Source of the DNA: Planctomycetota bacterium
GTDB lineage: Bacteria > Planctomycetota > Planctomycetia > Gemmatales > Gemmataceae
Direction of reading: 5' to 3'
Assembly (NCBI GenBank): GCA_029777335.1
Contig: JAKOSN010000157.1
Span: 1 to 51,489, forward strand
DNA: 51,489 nt
In this document: positions 17,216 to 24,997 of the stretch, one piece after another
How positions within the stretch are numbered: the first letter of the stretch is position 1
Layout of the letters: each line of letters starts with the position of its first letter
Made by a program: the position numbers and the translations under genes
Notes under the pieces: model-generated
Told to the model about the DNA's origin: nothing
Databases searched by the model: none
Seen by the model: the letters and a program-made list of their open reading frames with translations, nothing else

Positions 17216-17497
17216 ATGCCCCTTTGCCGTTGTTGCCGGCGCGTGGTCTGTTGCAAGGAACGCGCCCTTTGTGCCGACTGTGCGGTCTGTTTGCACTGTG
17301 AATGTCAACCAAGTGTCAACGCGCTGGGGCTGTGTGCTCGCTGTTCCGCGGTGAGCGGCATCCGGCGCCTCTATGTGCGTTCGGCTCACTGGACTCCCGA
17401 GTGGGAACAACATTTGCGCCGCAAGACCGCGGAGATCCAGCGCGCCCTGCGCATGCAACAACAACGTCGTTCGATTTCACCCACCGCACCCCGCTGA
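17216..17497 (+). CDS. Small Cys-rich (zinc-binding) phage protein
   Basis: A 93-residue protein with 14 Cys in the first 45 residues, arranged as CxxC pairs (CRCC, CC, CADCAVCLHCEC, CARC) that could bind two or three zinc ions. The C-terminal half is basic with a Trp-rich patch and an Arg-rich end. ATG 17216 follows the previous stop by 11 bases. The function is unknown. It may act as a zinc-ribbon regulator. A position beside the ABC/GNAT gene, together with the next Cys protein, is noteworthy because phage Mu mom is controlled by a small zinc protein, Com. Confidence 0.65.
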   Translation: MPLCRCCRRVVCCKERALCADCAVCLHCECQPSVNALGLCARCSAVSGIRRLYVRSAHWTPEWEQHLRRKTAEIQRALRMQQQRRSISPTAPR

Positions 17498-17528
17498 ACG
17501 CTGGTTTTCTGAAGCAGGATGGCCTCCC

Positions 17529-17783
17529 ATGGCTCGTCGTTCTCGTCCCTATCCCACCCCGCGCCCCTGGCGCGAACCTCGCCACGCTCTTCCTCTGGAC
17601 TGGCCGCGCCTGCATTCGGCGGGCCAGCGCCGCGCAATCGACTGTCAAAGCCTTGTCACCGAGGTTCCGCGTTGTCCCATCTGTCGCCATCCTCTGCTGG
17701 CGCAAATCGGCCGAGGCGGACCACACTTTGTGTGCGCGTGTCTGCCTCCTCCCAAAGGCACCCGTCGTTTTCCGAATGCCTAA
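17529..17783 (+). CDS. Small zinc-finger phage protein, Com-like pattern
   Basis: An 84-residue protein with a basic Pro/Arg-rich N-terminus and a C-terminal C-x2-C-x16-C-x-C motif (RCPICRHPLLAQI then GGPHFVCAC). This resembles the zinc finger of the Mu Com translational activator (C-x2-C, then LL, then a second Cys pair). The resemblance is a pattern match over about 25 residues. It is the last gene of the phage block; a strong terminator follows at 17797. The start at 17529 is the first ATG after the preceding stop in this frame. Confidence 0.5.
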   Translation: MARRSRPYPTPRPWREPRHALPLDWPRLHSAGQRRAIDCQSLVTEVPRCPICRHPLLAQIGRGGPHFVCACLPPPKGTRRFPNA

Positions 17784-17796
17784 CCCGGCGCGCAAA

Positions 17797-17842
17797 AAAG
17801 CCGGCCAGCGGGCGCGAACCAAAACGCCCGCTGGCCGGCTTT
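17797..17842 (-). terminator. Strong intrinsic terminator of amt-glnB (bidirectional)
   Basis: Perfect 18-base arms, AAAGCCGGCCAGCGGGCG (17797-17814) and its complement (17825-17842), with a ten-base loop. On the minus strand the stem ends in GGCTTTTTT, an ideal intrinsic terminator 20 bases past the glnB stop. On the plus strand the trailing GGCTTTG is weaker, so it may also end transcription of the phage block. Confidence 0.92.
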
Positions 17843-17862
17843 GTTCCCCCGCGAGGATTCAC

Positions 17863-18216
17863 TCAGGGGCCGATGGCCTGTCCCCCGCGCTCGCCGGTGC
17901 GAATGCGCACGCAATCTTCGAGACTGAGCACGAAGATCTTGCCATCGCCGATTTGTCCGGTGTCGCCCGACCGAGCGGCAATCAACAGCGCTTCCACGGT
18001 CGCCTCGACAAAGGCATCATTCACGGCAATTTCGAGTTTGAGCTTGGGCAGCAACCGAGGTTTGAACTCAGCGCCGCGGAAGACTTCGGTTTGACCGCGC
18101 TGGCGCCCACAGCCGCGCACATCGGTCACAGTCATCAGGTAAATTTCGCGCTCATTGAGCGCTGCCTGAACGGCCTCGAACTTCTCGGGCCGGATAATCG
18201 CGACAATCATTTTCAT
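17863..18216 (-). CDS. glnB: PII nitrogen signalling protein lacking the T-loop tyrosines
   Basis: A 117-residue PII protein that senses ATP/ADP and 2-oxoglutarate and controls ammonium transport. It aligns directly with E. coli GlnB: MKMIVAIIRPEKFEAV at the start, GRQRGQTE in the T-loop, LPKLKLEIAV, and TGQIGDGKIFVLSLE followed by RIRTGERG at the end. The uridylylation residue Tyr51 and the neighbouring Tyr46 are both Phe (VFRGAEF), so classical uridylylation by GlnD cannot occur. Conserved Gln39 and Lys/Arg contacts for ATP appear intact. It is downstream of amt in a likely operon and upstream of a strong terminator. Regulation probably relies on ligand binding only. Confidence 0.93.
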   Translation of the reverse strand: MKMIVAIIRPEKFEAVQAALNEREIYLMTVTDVRGCGRQRGQTEVFRGAEFKPRLLPKLKLEIAVNDAFVEATVEALLIAARSGDTGQIGDGKIFVLSLEDCVRIRTGERGGQAIGP

Positions 18217-18333
18217 CGATCAGATTCCCAATGCAGGCAGGTTGGCCGTTGCAGAAGAGCCCAGATTTCAAGCGCGTGCGCTCTCCTGTTGGCGAGTGAG
18301 AATAGGCACAACGATGTCAGCGTGCGATTCGTA

Positions 18334-18407
18334 CCGGCTTGCAGAGCCCGAAGCGTGGCGGGTGGTTGACAGTACCCAACGCTCACCCCAGGGACTCTGC
18401 AAGCCGG
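18334..18407 (-). repeat. Long inverted repeat between amt and glnB
   Basis: CCGGCTTGCAGAG (18334-18346) and CTCTGCAAGCCGG (18395-18407) are perfect 13-base arms. Inside, AGCGT (18352-18356) pairs with ACGCT (18379-18383), making a longer imperfect stem. No T run follows on the minus strand, so it is not a classic terminator. It may be an mRNA processing or stability element adjusting glnB against amt. Confidence 0.7.
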
Positions 18408-18424
18408 TCACCCCCACGAGTGGG

Positions 18425-20392
18425 TCAGGTTTCCACGCGAACCTTGACCGGCTGTTGCGGCATGCGACCTTTGAGCAGCCGTTCCAGGCTTGTGCGAATC
18501 TGTTCGGGATCGCCCCCACGGAAGCGGAAGGTCGCGCCCTGGAAGGTGGTCAGGTAGGGGTAGACCGTCTTGAAATCGGCTGCGATGCCGTTGGTCTGTG
18601 GTTGACACAGGTCGGACCAGACTGTCGCCAGCTCGGTCGGCGAGATTCCTTCGACCACTGCCTTGAACCGCTTGACATCGTTCGGCGGCACCAGGGCGGA
18701 ACGCGGTTCGGCGCCTTCGCTGGGGATCTCGGTCGAGGCCGCGGCCATGACAAAGCCGTGGTAGCTCTCGTTGCCATGTTCGCCCAGATCCAGACCCTCG
18801 ATCTCCTCGGCCGCAGTCACGCGGATGCCCACCGTGTAGCGCAGGATCACCCAGAGCACCAGCGACACCGGGAAGGCGTAGGCCGCCACAACCAGCACCC
18901 CCACCACCTGCGGGATCAGCTGATCCATCCCCCCGCTGATAAAGAAACCGTCATTCAGCAACCCGGTTGGCACCTTGGCGCCATTGACAATCATCTCCTT
19001 TTCGCCGAAGAGTCCCACGGCGATCGATCCGAAGACGCCATTTACCAGGTGGACCGAGGTCGCCCCGACCGGGTCATCGATCCGCAATCGATCAAACATC
19101 AGCACGGCAAAAACTACCAGCACCCCGGCGATCGCCCCGATGATGGCCGAGTTCCCCACGCTTACGAAGGCACACGGGGCTGTAATAGCGACCAACCCAG
19201 CGAGACAGCCGTTGAGGGTCATACCAATATCGGGCTTGCCCAGAAGAATCCAGGCAGTGATGGTTGCCGTCAAGGTGGCGAACGCCGCGGCAGTGTTGGT
19301 GGTAACCGCCACCCGGGTGATGCCGTGGATGTCCGCGGCCATCGTGCTACCGGGGTTGAAGCCGAACCAGCCAAACCACAGCACCAGACAGCCAATGAAG
19401 GCGGCGGTCATGTTGTGGCCGGGAATTGCATGAACCTTGCCATCAGGACCGTACTTGCCAATCCGCGCGCCCAGGACGATCACCCCCGCCAGGGCTGCCC
19501 AGCCACCCACCGAGTGCACCACGGTGGAGCCGGCGAAATCGAACATCCCCCTGTCCTTACCAAAGAGATTCCCTTCGCCCGGTGCCAGCAAACCGCCGCC
19601 CCAGATCCAGTGGCCCACCACCGGATAGACCAGCATGATGAGCAGAAACGAGAAGAGAATGAACGAGAGATACTTGATGCGCTCAGCGACCGCACCAGAG
19701 ACGATGGTGGCGCAGGTCCCGGCGAACACCAGCTGGAAGAAAAACTTCGCCCACAGGGGCACGGTCGTCCAGTTCAGCGAGGGATAGTTATCCCAGTAGA
19801 ATTCCTTGCCGTCGAACTTCTTTTCCAGCTTGGTGGTGCCCACCGTCAGGGTAGCAGTGTACGATTCCTCGGCCTTGGTGACGTTCTTGACAACCGAGTC
19901 CGCAACCTCGTCGATCTGCTTCAGCAAGGCTTCCTCGGACTTGGCGATCTTCTCATCGCTCAGGTCCTTGCCGAGCTTTTCCTTGACCAGCGCCTTGAAG
20001 GCATTGGCAGCCACGTCCTTGGTAAGCATCTCCTTGTCGGCCCCGTTGGAGACAAAGAGCAGCCCTTTTTCGCCGACCCACCGGTTGCCCTCGCCAAACA
20101 TCAATCCAAAGCCGAGGACCCAGAAGGCGATGGTGGCCATGGCGAAGACGATGAAATTCTTCGACAGGATGTTGACGCAGTTCTTGGCGCGACAGAACCC
20201 GGATTCAACGCAGCCAAAGCCGAGGTTCATGAAGAACACCAGCATGGCCGCGATCATGACCCAGACGGTGTCCGCCATGACTTTTAGGTCGGAGTTGCTC
20301 GGCCCTGCCGAATCCGCTCGACAGGGCGACACCCACAGCAGAGACAAGAGGATGGCTGCTGCAAGCAAGGGAGAGGGTCGCAAGCGCTTCAC
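18425..20392 (-). CDS. amt: Ammonium transporter with large periplasmic insert and C-terminal extension
   Basis: A 655-residue Amt. Core motifs: KNFIVFAMATIAFW in the first part, FFQLVFAGTCATIVSGAVAE, DFAGSTVVHSVGGWAAL with the first pore His, WFGWFGFNPGST, and DDPVGATSVHLVNGVFG with the second pore His. Two departures: about 110 polar residues inserted after the second helix pair (coiled and Lys-rich, probably extracytoplasmic), and about 110 extra residues after the last helix. A signal peptide (KRLRPSPLLAAAILLSLLW) follows GTG 20392, which has GGAGG nine bases upstream; an open TTG at 20416 is less likely. glnB lies 208 bases downstream. A sigma-54 promoter is upstream, so nitrogen control is likely. 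Confidence 0.92.
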   Translation of the reverse strand: MKRLRPSPLLAAAILLSLLWVSPCRADSAGPSNSDLKVMADTVWVMIAAMLVFFMNLGFGCVESGFCRAKNCVNILSKNFIVFAMATIAFWVLGFGLMFGEGNRWVGEKGLLFVSNGADKEMLTKDVAANAFKALVKEKLGKDLSDEKIAKSEEALLKQIDEVADSVVKNVTKAEESYTATLTVGTTKLEKKFDGKEFYWDNYPSLNWTTVPLWAKFFFQLVFAGTCATIVSGAVAERIKYLSFILFSFLLIMLVYPVVGHWIWGGGLLAPGEGNLFGKDRGMFDFAGSTVVHSVGGWAALAGVIVLGARIGKYGPDGKVHAIPGHNMTAAFIGCLVLWFGWFGFNPGSTMAADIHGITRVAVTTNTAAAFATLTATITAWILLGKPDIGMTLNGCLAGLVAITAPCAFVSVGNSAIIGAIAGVLVVFAVLMFDRLRIDDPVGATSVHLVNGVFGSIAVGLFGEKEMIVNGAKVPTGLLNDGFFISGGMDQLIPQVVGVLVVAAYAFPVSLVLWVILRYTVGIRVTAAEEIEGLDLGEHGNESYHGFVMAAASTEIPSEGAEPRSALVPPNDVKRFKAVVEGISPTELATVWSDLCQPQTNGIAADFKTVYPYLTTFQGATFRFRGGDPEQIRTSLERLLKGRMPQQPVKVRVET

Positions 20393-20834
20393 CAGTATGG
20401 TCCTCCAGAAAAACAACCTTCAATCCGGACGAGGCAAGACCCTGAGCGCGGACGGAGATCGCTTGCCTCTCCGCTTTGGGGCAATTCCCAAACACAGAAG
20501 TTCAATGGGTGCTCAAAACGTTCTCACTCCCACACTCCACGGAGGGATGGACGATTGGTGGTGGGAGAAAAGTCTTATCATCTAGAGCAAGAAAGGTGCC
20601 AGTTGAATGAAGAACCTGGATTTTTCTCTTAAGCTTTACAAAGAAATGAGTTGTGACGAGGATCTCTTGCTGGTAATCTTTGCCCGCCCTCTCCTGGCTG
20701 CCCACCCTTGCAGCATCCCTTGCCCTCCCGGTCAGCACAACCGGACCCTGAGCGCCGCGCAGGACCCCGCCCAGTGGACCCTCGATTCCTGGGAGAGACC
20801 TCGCACACCACGCCCCAGAAAAACAGGCGATTCG
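20393..20834. other. Intergenic region between WD40 gene and amt
   Basis: About 440 bases without a convincing gene. The sigma-54 promoter at 20587-20601 uses the left half. The right half (20605-20830) shows no long dyad, tandem repeat or NtrC-type palindrome I could identify, although enhancer sites are expected there. Confidence 0.6.
20587..20601 (-). promoter_or_regulatory. Sigma-54 (RpoN) promoter for amt-glnB
   Basis: On the minus strand the sequence is TGGCAC-CTTTC-TTGC, an exact match to the -24/-12 consensus TGGCAC-N5-TTGC, with the usual pyrimidine before and T after. Transcription should start near 20576, leaving a leader of about 185 bases before GTG 20392. Such promoters depend on an NtrC-type activator. 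The promoter points directly at the ammonium transporter gene. Confidence 0.85.
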
Positions 20835-23246
20835 TTATTTCTCCAGCCTCTGCAGAGCCTTTTTGGCTTCGACGGTGAGCTCTGCGCCGCGCACTCCGCC
20901 GGCCAGCGCTTGCAACACCTTGCGCGCCGCCGGGGTGCCAATCTGCTCAAGGATCGCCACACTCCGCAAGCCCTGCAGTTCCTCGGGACGCGGTCCCGTG
21001 TCGGTGAGCGCTTGTAACATTTCGTCGATCCGCTTGCGCGCGTCAAAGGAGGCATTTTTCCGGCCCTCGCGCAGAGCCGACTCCGCAGCGCGCCCCAGCG
21101 CCTTCAACTCGCGCATCGCCTGTTCGCGGACCAGGAAACGGCGATCTTCAAGCGCGCGAACCAGCTCATCAATCCGCTTCTGCGAAACGGGTTGAAGGTG
21201 CTCGCTCAGAAAGGGAACGGTGTGCTCAGGATCGCGCACCAGCATCTGGATGGCCCGACTCGCCTTCGCGCCGTCGCCCAGCGCCAGATCGAGCCAGTAC
21301 TCCTTGACCTGGGAAGCGGTCAGCTGGATCCGTTGTGGTTTGCCTGCGCGCGCAGCGGAGACATCCCACAGCAGAGCAGTTGTATCCGCACTTCCGGAGA
21401 GCAGCCGATTCCCTTGCGGGGTGAAGGCCAGCCCTTCCACGCGGCCCAGGTGGCCCTCCAGTTCCTGTAACAGTTTGCCCGTGGTCAGATTCCACAGGCG
21501 AATCACGCCGTCCTGGTGGCCCGACGCCAGCAAACGACCATCCGGCGCAAGGGCCAGCGCCGTCGCGCCTCCGGCCAGTCCGCTGAACGAGCGCAGTTCG
21601 CCTCGACTGGCCACCTCCCAGACGCGAATCATGCCATCGCGGCCACTGCTAATAATCAACCGCCCTTCAGAGGAAAAGATGACCGTGGTCGCTCCCCCCG
21701 CGTGCCCCCTGAGCAGCGCCAGTTCCTTCCCGGTGGCGCCTTCCCACAGGCGCAGCTGGGCGATGCGCCCCGCCGAGACCACCTTGCCCACGTCGCCGGT
21801 GAGTGCCACCGCATGGACCCAGCCATCGGCGCGACTGCCATATTCGCGCAGCAAGGTGCCGCTGGTGACATCCCACAGACAGACGTTGGAATCCCACCCG
21901 CCCGAGAGCAAGCGACGCCCGTCGGCGGCAAAGGCGAGACTGGAGATCGCCTTCTCGCGATGGGCGCGCCAGGCGCGCACCGTTTTCCCCGTTTTCGCCT
22001 CGCAAAGGTGGAGAATTCCATTCGACCCGCCAACCGCGACCGTTTTGCCATCCGGCGCATAGGCGAGCGAAAAGAGCGCTTCGGAGAGAACCTCGGTGCG
22101 TCGCACTTCCTTGCCGGTCTTCACCTCCCACCAGCGCAGGGTGCCGTCCTGGCTCGCGGTCGCTGCCAGCTCCCCTTCGGGCGACAGCGCCAGGGCGTTG
22201 ATCGGTCCGCCATGGCCCGTCGTCGCCACCTTCTCCTTGCCGCGGGCGACGTCCCAGAGAACGATACGGTTGTCGTTGCTCCCCGTTGCCAGCGTTTTGT
22301 CATCGGGAGCGAAGGAGAGGGCATACACCTGATCGGTATGACCGTGCAACGTGTGCATCAGCTTGCCCGTTGCCACCTCCCACAGGCGCGCCAGATGATC
22401 GGTGCTGACAGTCGCCAAGGTCTTGCCATCGTGGCTGAAACCGACCTCCAGGGCGTAGGTGCGACTGCGCACCTGCCCCTGGTTGGCATCGAGCGTTTTG
22501 AGCAACTCGCCCTTTTCCGGATTCCAGAGATAGATTTTGTGGTCAAAATCCGCGCCGGCGAGCGTCTTGCCATCGGGTGCGAAGCTCAGCGCGCGAATCC
22601 TTTCGGTGCCGAACGAACGCACTTCCTTGCCGGTGAGCGCATCCCAGAGCACCACCGCCCTGTCCTCGCCGTTGGTTGCCAGGGTGCGGCCATCGGGAGC
22701 CACCGCCAGTGCACGCAACGAACTCGCCGCCTGCACCCGGCCACTCTCGCGCCCGGTGGCAAGATCCCAGAGATAGATCGCTCCCCCCTCGGTGGCGGCA
22801 GCCAGAACACTCCCCTGCTGGACAAAGCCGACATGGTGCGTCCAGCCCTCGCGCGCCTTGAAGCGTTGCTTCTCCTTGCCTGTGGCGACTTCCCAGACAA
22901 TCACCGTGCCGCGCGTATCGCTGGTGGCCAGGGTTTTGCCGTCGGGCGACAGCGCCTGAGCCAGCAGGGTTTCTCCCTGGCGAAAGGTGCGGATGGTTCG
23001 TCCGGTTGCCGCATCCCACAGCCGGGCAACGCCATCGCCACTGATCGAGATCACCCCCTTGCCCGAGGGAAGATGGACCACGCTGCGCACTCCGTGGCCA
23101 TGGCGCCAGCGCGAGGTCCCCAGACGAGCCAGCGCCCCCGTGGGGAGCGGATCTCCTCCCTGGTCGACCGGGGGTGTGGGTTGCGCCTCGACAGAGAGGG
23201 TGGCAAACCCGAGCAACAGCAGCCCGAGAGCGGCGGTGCGCACCAT
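20835..23246 (-). CDS. Secreted WD40 repeat protein
   Basis: An 803-residue protein with a signal peptide (MVRTAALGLLLLGFATLSVEA) and about 13-14 WD40 units such as 'GKTLATSDTRGTVIVWEVAT' and 'DNRIVLWDVARGKEKV', enough for two beta-propellers. The C-terminal 150 residues are alpha-helical, with HEAT-like stretches (SQKRIDELVRALEDRRFLVR). The family is common in planctomycetes. The location is probably outside the membrane. The start at 23246 follows GAGGAG; the open frame runs further upstream without sense. The repeat core suggests protein interactions; no enzyme motif is visible. It reads divergently from nothing nearby; the next gene upstream lies 268 bases away on the same strand. Confidence 0.85.
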   Translation of the reverse strand: MVRTAALGLLLLGFATLSVEAQPTPPVDQGGDPLPTGALARLGTSRWRHGHGVRSVVHLPSGKGVISISGDGVARLWDAATGRTIRTFRQGETLLAQALSPDGKTLATSDTRGTVIVWEVATGKEKQRFKAREGWTHHVGFVQQGSVLAAATEGGAIYLWDLATGRESGRVQAASSLRALAVAPDGRTLATNGEDRAVVLWDALTGKEVRSFGTERIRALSFAPDGKTLAGADFDHKIYLWNPEKGELLKTLDANQGQVRSRTYALEVGFSHDGKTLATVSTDHLARLWEVATGKLMHTLHGHTDQVYALSFAPDDKTLATGSNDNRIVLWDVARGKEKVATTGHGGPINALALSPEGELAATASQDGTLRWWEVKTGKEVRRTEVLSEALFSLAYAPDGKTVAVGGSNGILHLCEAKTGKTVRAWRAHREKAISSLAFAADGRRLLSGGWDSNVCLWDVTSGTLLREYGSRADGWVHAVALTGDVGKVVSAGRIAQLRLWEGATGKELALLRGHAGGATTVIFSSEGRLIISSGRDGMIRVWEVASRGELRSFSGLAGGATALALAPDGRLLASGHQDGVIRLWNLTTGKLLQELEGHLGRVEGLAFTPQGNRLLSGSADTTALLWDVSAARAGKPQRIQLTASQVKEYWLDLALGDGAKASRAIQMLVRDPEHTVPFLSEHLQPVSQKRIDELVRALEDRRFLVREQAMRELKALGRAAESALREGRKNASFDARKRIDEMLQALTDTGPRPEELQGLRSVAILEQIGTPAARKVLQALAGGVRGAELTVEAKKALQRLEK

Positions 23247-23514
23247 GATCGTCTCCTCAGCGTTGGCGCAGAAGGCTCTCCGCGCAGACGGTTCGACCTT
23301 GTGAGAAAGACGAAAAGGCACCGACAGGGCTAACGACGATCTGCAAAATCGCGCAAGGAAGGAGATGGCCCGAATACGCCAACGGGATCTGGGTCTCCTC
23401 GCGAGGACGAAGAGCTGCCCGGCCGTTTGTCCCCAAGGAACCGGCTGAGCGAGATCCTCGCCCTCCCAGACGCAAGAAGTGCCTTTCACGCAGCTTCGGG
23501 AAGACTCGTCCGCG

Positions 23515-24798
23515 CTACCTGTTGCCGTCGAGGACCAGCTGGGTTTGCTTCGCCTCGTTGCTCAAAGCAAGGTTCTTGCTCTGGGCCAACTGGTCGATGG
23601 CGGGGCGCAAGGGAGACAGATCCAGCTTCGGATTTTTGGTGTGCAGCTGTTGCAACGCCTTGAGGGTGTAGAGGATCAGTTCGCGCGCGAAGGCATCCTG
23701 GGCCAGGGTTTGGTCCCCTTCCTTCAGCGACCACAACTCCAGCTGTTTGGGCTCGTCGAGCATTTCCCGGTAGAGGCCGAACGCCTGGAGCGCCTGATCA
23801 CTTCCCAGCCGGGCCAGCGTTTGCGCGGCGTTGTAGCGGATGTCGCGCTGCTCCACCTCGCGGGGTCGATCGTCGGTGTTGCCATGGCCATCGTCATGAA
23901 GCAAACGCAGCAAGGTTTCCTCGACCCTGGGCCCCGGCCAGTAGGTGAGCGCCGAGGCAACCTGCTTGCGCAAAAAGGTGTCGTCGTCGCTGGCACATTC
24001 AACCAGGGTGCGATCAACCTGCAACACGGGGGAGTCGCGCCCCACCTGCAGGTCCTTGAGGAAGAAATACGCTTGCTCCGCCCACTGACCCCGCGCTCCG
24101 CCAGCGGTGCTCTGTTCCTTGAGCGTGTCCAGGATCTGTGCCTGCCGCTCGGGCGCGAGTTTGGCGAACTTGCGCACATTGTCACCCAGCATCCACAGCG
24201 CCAGGACCGCCTGGCGCCGCCGAGCGCGGATCTCGCCGAGTTCCGCGGCGTCGGTGGGAGTGGTCGCCAGCTCACGGAGCAAGGGCGCTCCCACGGGCAC
24301 CACAAAATGTCCAAGCGACGAGCTGAGGAAGAGCAGCACCTTGCGCTCATCCTCGCGCGTTTTGAGATCGGGATCGGTGGCTTCCGGGGCAGGAGCGCGC
24401 TGGCGCTCCAGCAGCGCCTTCTCCAGCGGCGCAGTTCGCCGCATCGCCTGCTGCAACCGTTCGGTCAGGTCCAGGGCAAAGGAGGCATTGGCGGCCATCT
24501 GGTCGTCGCGCGGGAGCACCTGCGACAGATCGGCGGCGGCGCGCCAGCGAATCTCGGCGTTGCTGTCGTCGAGCTTCTTCAGGAACTGCTCGGGGGATTG
24601 TGGCCCGCCAAAGAGCCAGTGTCCGCCGAGCAGCAAACAGACCACCACCAGCACAATCAGGCCAGGAACCAGGAACAGCTGTGCGATGAACTTGCCGGAG
24701 GGAGGTTCGACGGGAGGCAGACCCGTTCGCGCCGCGACGGCAGACCCGGACGGTTGCTCGGGGTTGGGAGGAAGAGGAAGGCCACTATCTGCGTTCAT
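23515..24798 (-). CDS. Membrane-anchored HEAT-repeat-like protein
   Basis: A 427-residue protein with 36 Pro-rich cytoplasmic residues, one membrane helix (FIAQLFLVPGLIVLVVVCLL at about 37-56), and 370 helical residues. The latter show repeated helix pairs such as LDDSNAEIRWRAAADLSQVL and DIRYNAAQTLARLGSDQAL that resemble HEAT or armadillo units. No catalytic motif was seen. Its role is probably as an adaptor at the membrane. The next gene downstream (268 bases) is the secreted WD40 protein; shared function is possible. It is divergent from the HAD gene. Confidence 0.7.
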   Translation of the reverse strand: MNADSGLPLPPNPEQPSGSAVAARTGLPPVEPPSGKFIAQLFLVPGLIVLVVVCLLLGGHWLFGGPQSPEQFLKKLDDSNAEIRWRAAADLSQVLPRDDQMAANASFALDLTERLQQAMRRTAPLEKALLERQRAPAPEATDPDLKTREDERKVLLFLSSSLGHFVVPVGAPLLRELATTPTDAAELGEIRARRRQAVLALWMLGDNVRKFAKLAPERQAQILDTLKEQSTAGGARGQWAEQAYFFLKDLQVGRDSPVLQVDRTLVECASDDDTFLRKQVASALTYWPGPRVEETLLRLLHDDGHGNTDDRPREVEQRDIRYNAAQTLARLGSDQALQAFGLYREMLDEPKQLELWSLKEGDQTLAQDAFARELILYTLKALQQLHTKNPKLDLSPLRPAIDQLAQSKNLALSNEAKQTQLVLDGNR

Positions 24799-24997
24799 GA
24801 AGAGAACCTCAAGGAAGGAGTCGCCCCTGTTATTTCTAGGTGAGGGGCCAACGCTGTCAACCCTCGCAACTCCTCAGAGAATCAGGGGGTTTTGCACCCC
24901 CCGGGTCGCTTGGTCCTTGAAGGACTGCTGGACTCATGCTAGCTTGTGAGGAGAACACCTGTGCGGAATGACTGCTGTCCGGAGGTATGGGGCTGCG

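Larger units (their letters stand above)
8520..17783 (+). mobile_element. Partial prophage or capsid-bearing element, 11 head, tail and accessory genes
   Basis: Thirteen plus-strand frames, of which 11 or more are convincing, run head to tail with small gaps or overlaps between an SDR gene and the amt-glnB operon. Order: prohead protease, HK97 capsid, small capsid-associated protein, head-tail connector, tail domain protein, small protein, collar tail fibre, ASCH, ParB-like, ABC/GNAT fusion, terminase-small-like, and two Cys-rich proteins. Portal, large terminase, tape measure, lysis genes, integrase and repressor are all absent. I saw no att repeats and no tRNA at either edge. It may be a decayed prophage, a satellite or a domesticated capsid locus; the sequence does not decide between these. 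Confidence 0.75.

Noticed and set aside
8332..17862. Attachment-site repeats or a tRNA bordering the phage block
   Set aside because: I compared both edges by eye and saw no shared direct repeat and no tRNA-like cloverleaf.
18242..20287. A 681-codon plus-strand frame opposite amt
   Set aside because: His- and Gln-rich shadow of the Amt sequence; no ribosome site or known domain.
21516..23333. A 605-codon plus-strand frame opposite the WD40 protein
   Set aside because: Antisense shadow; WD40 repeats read on the minus strand.
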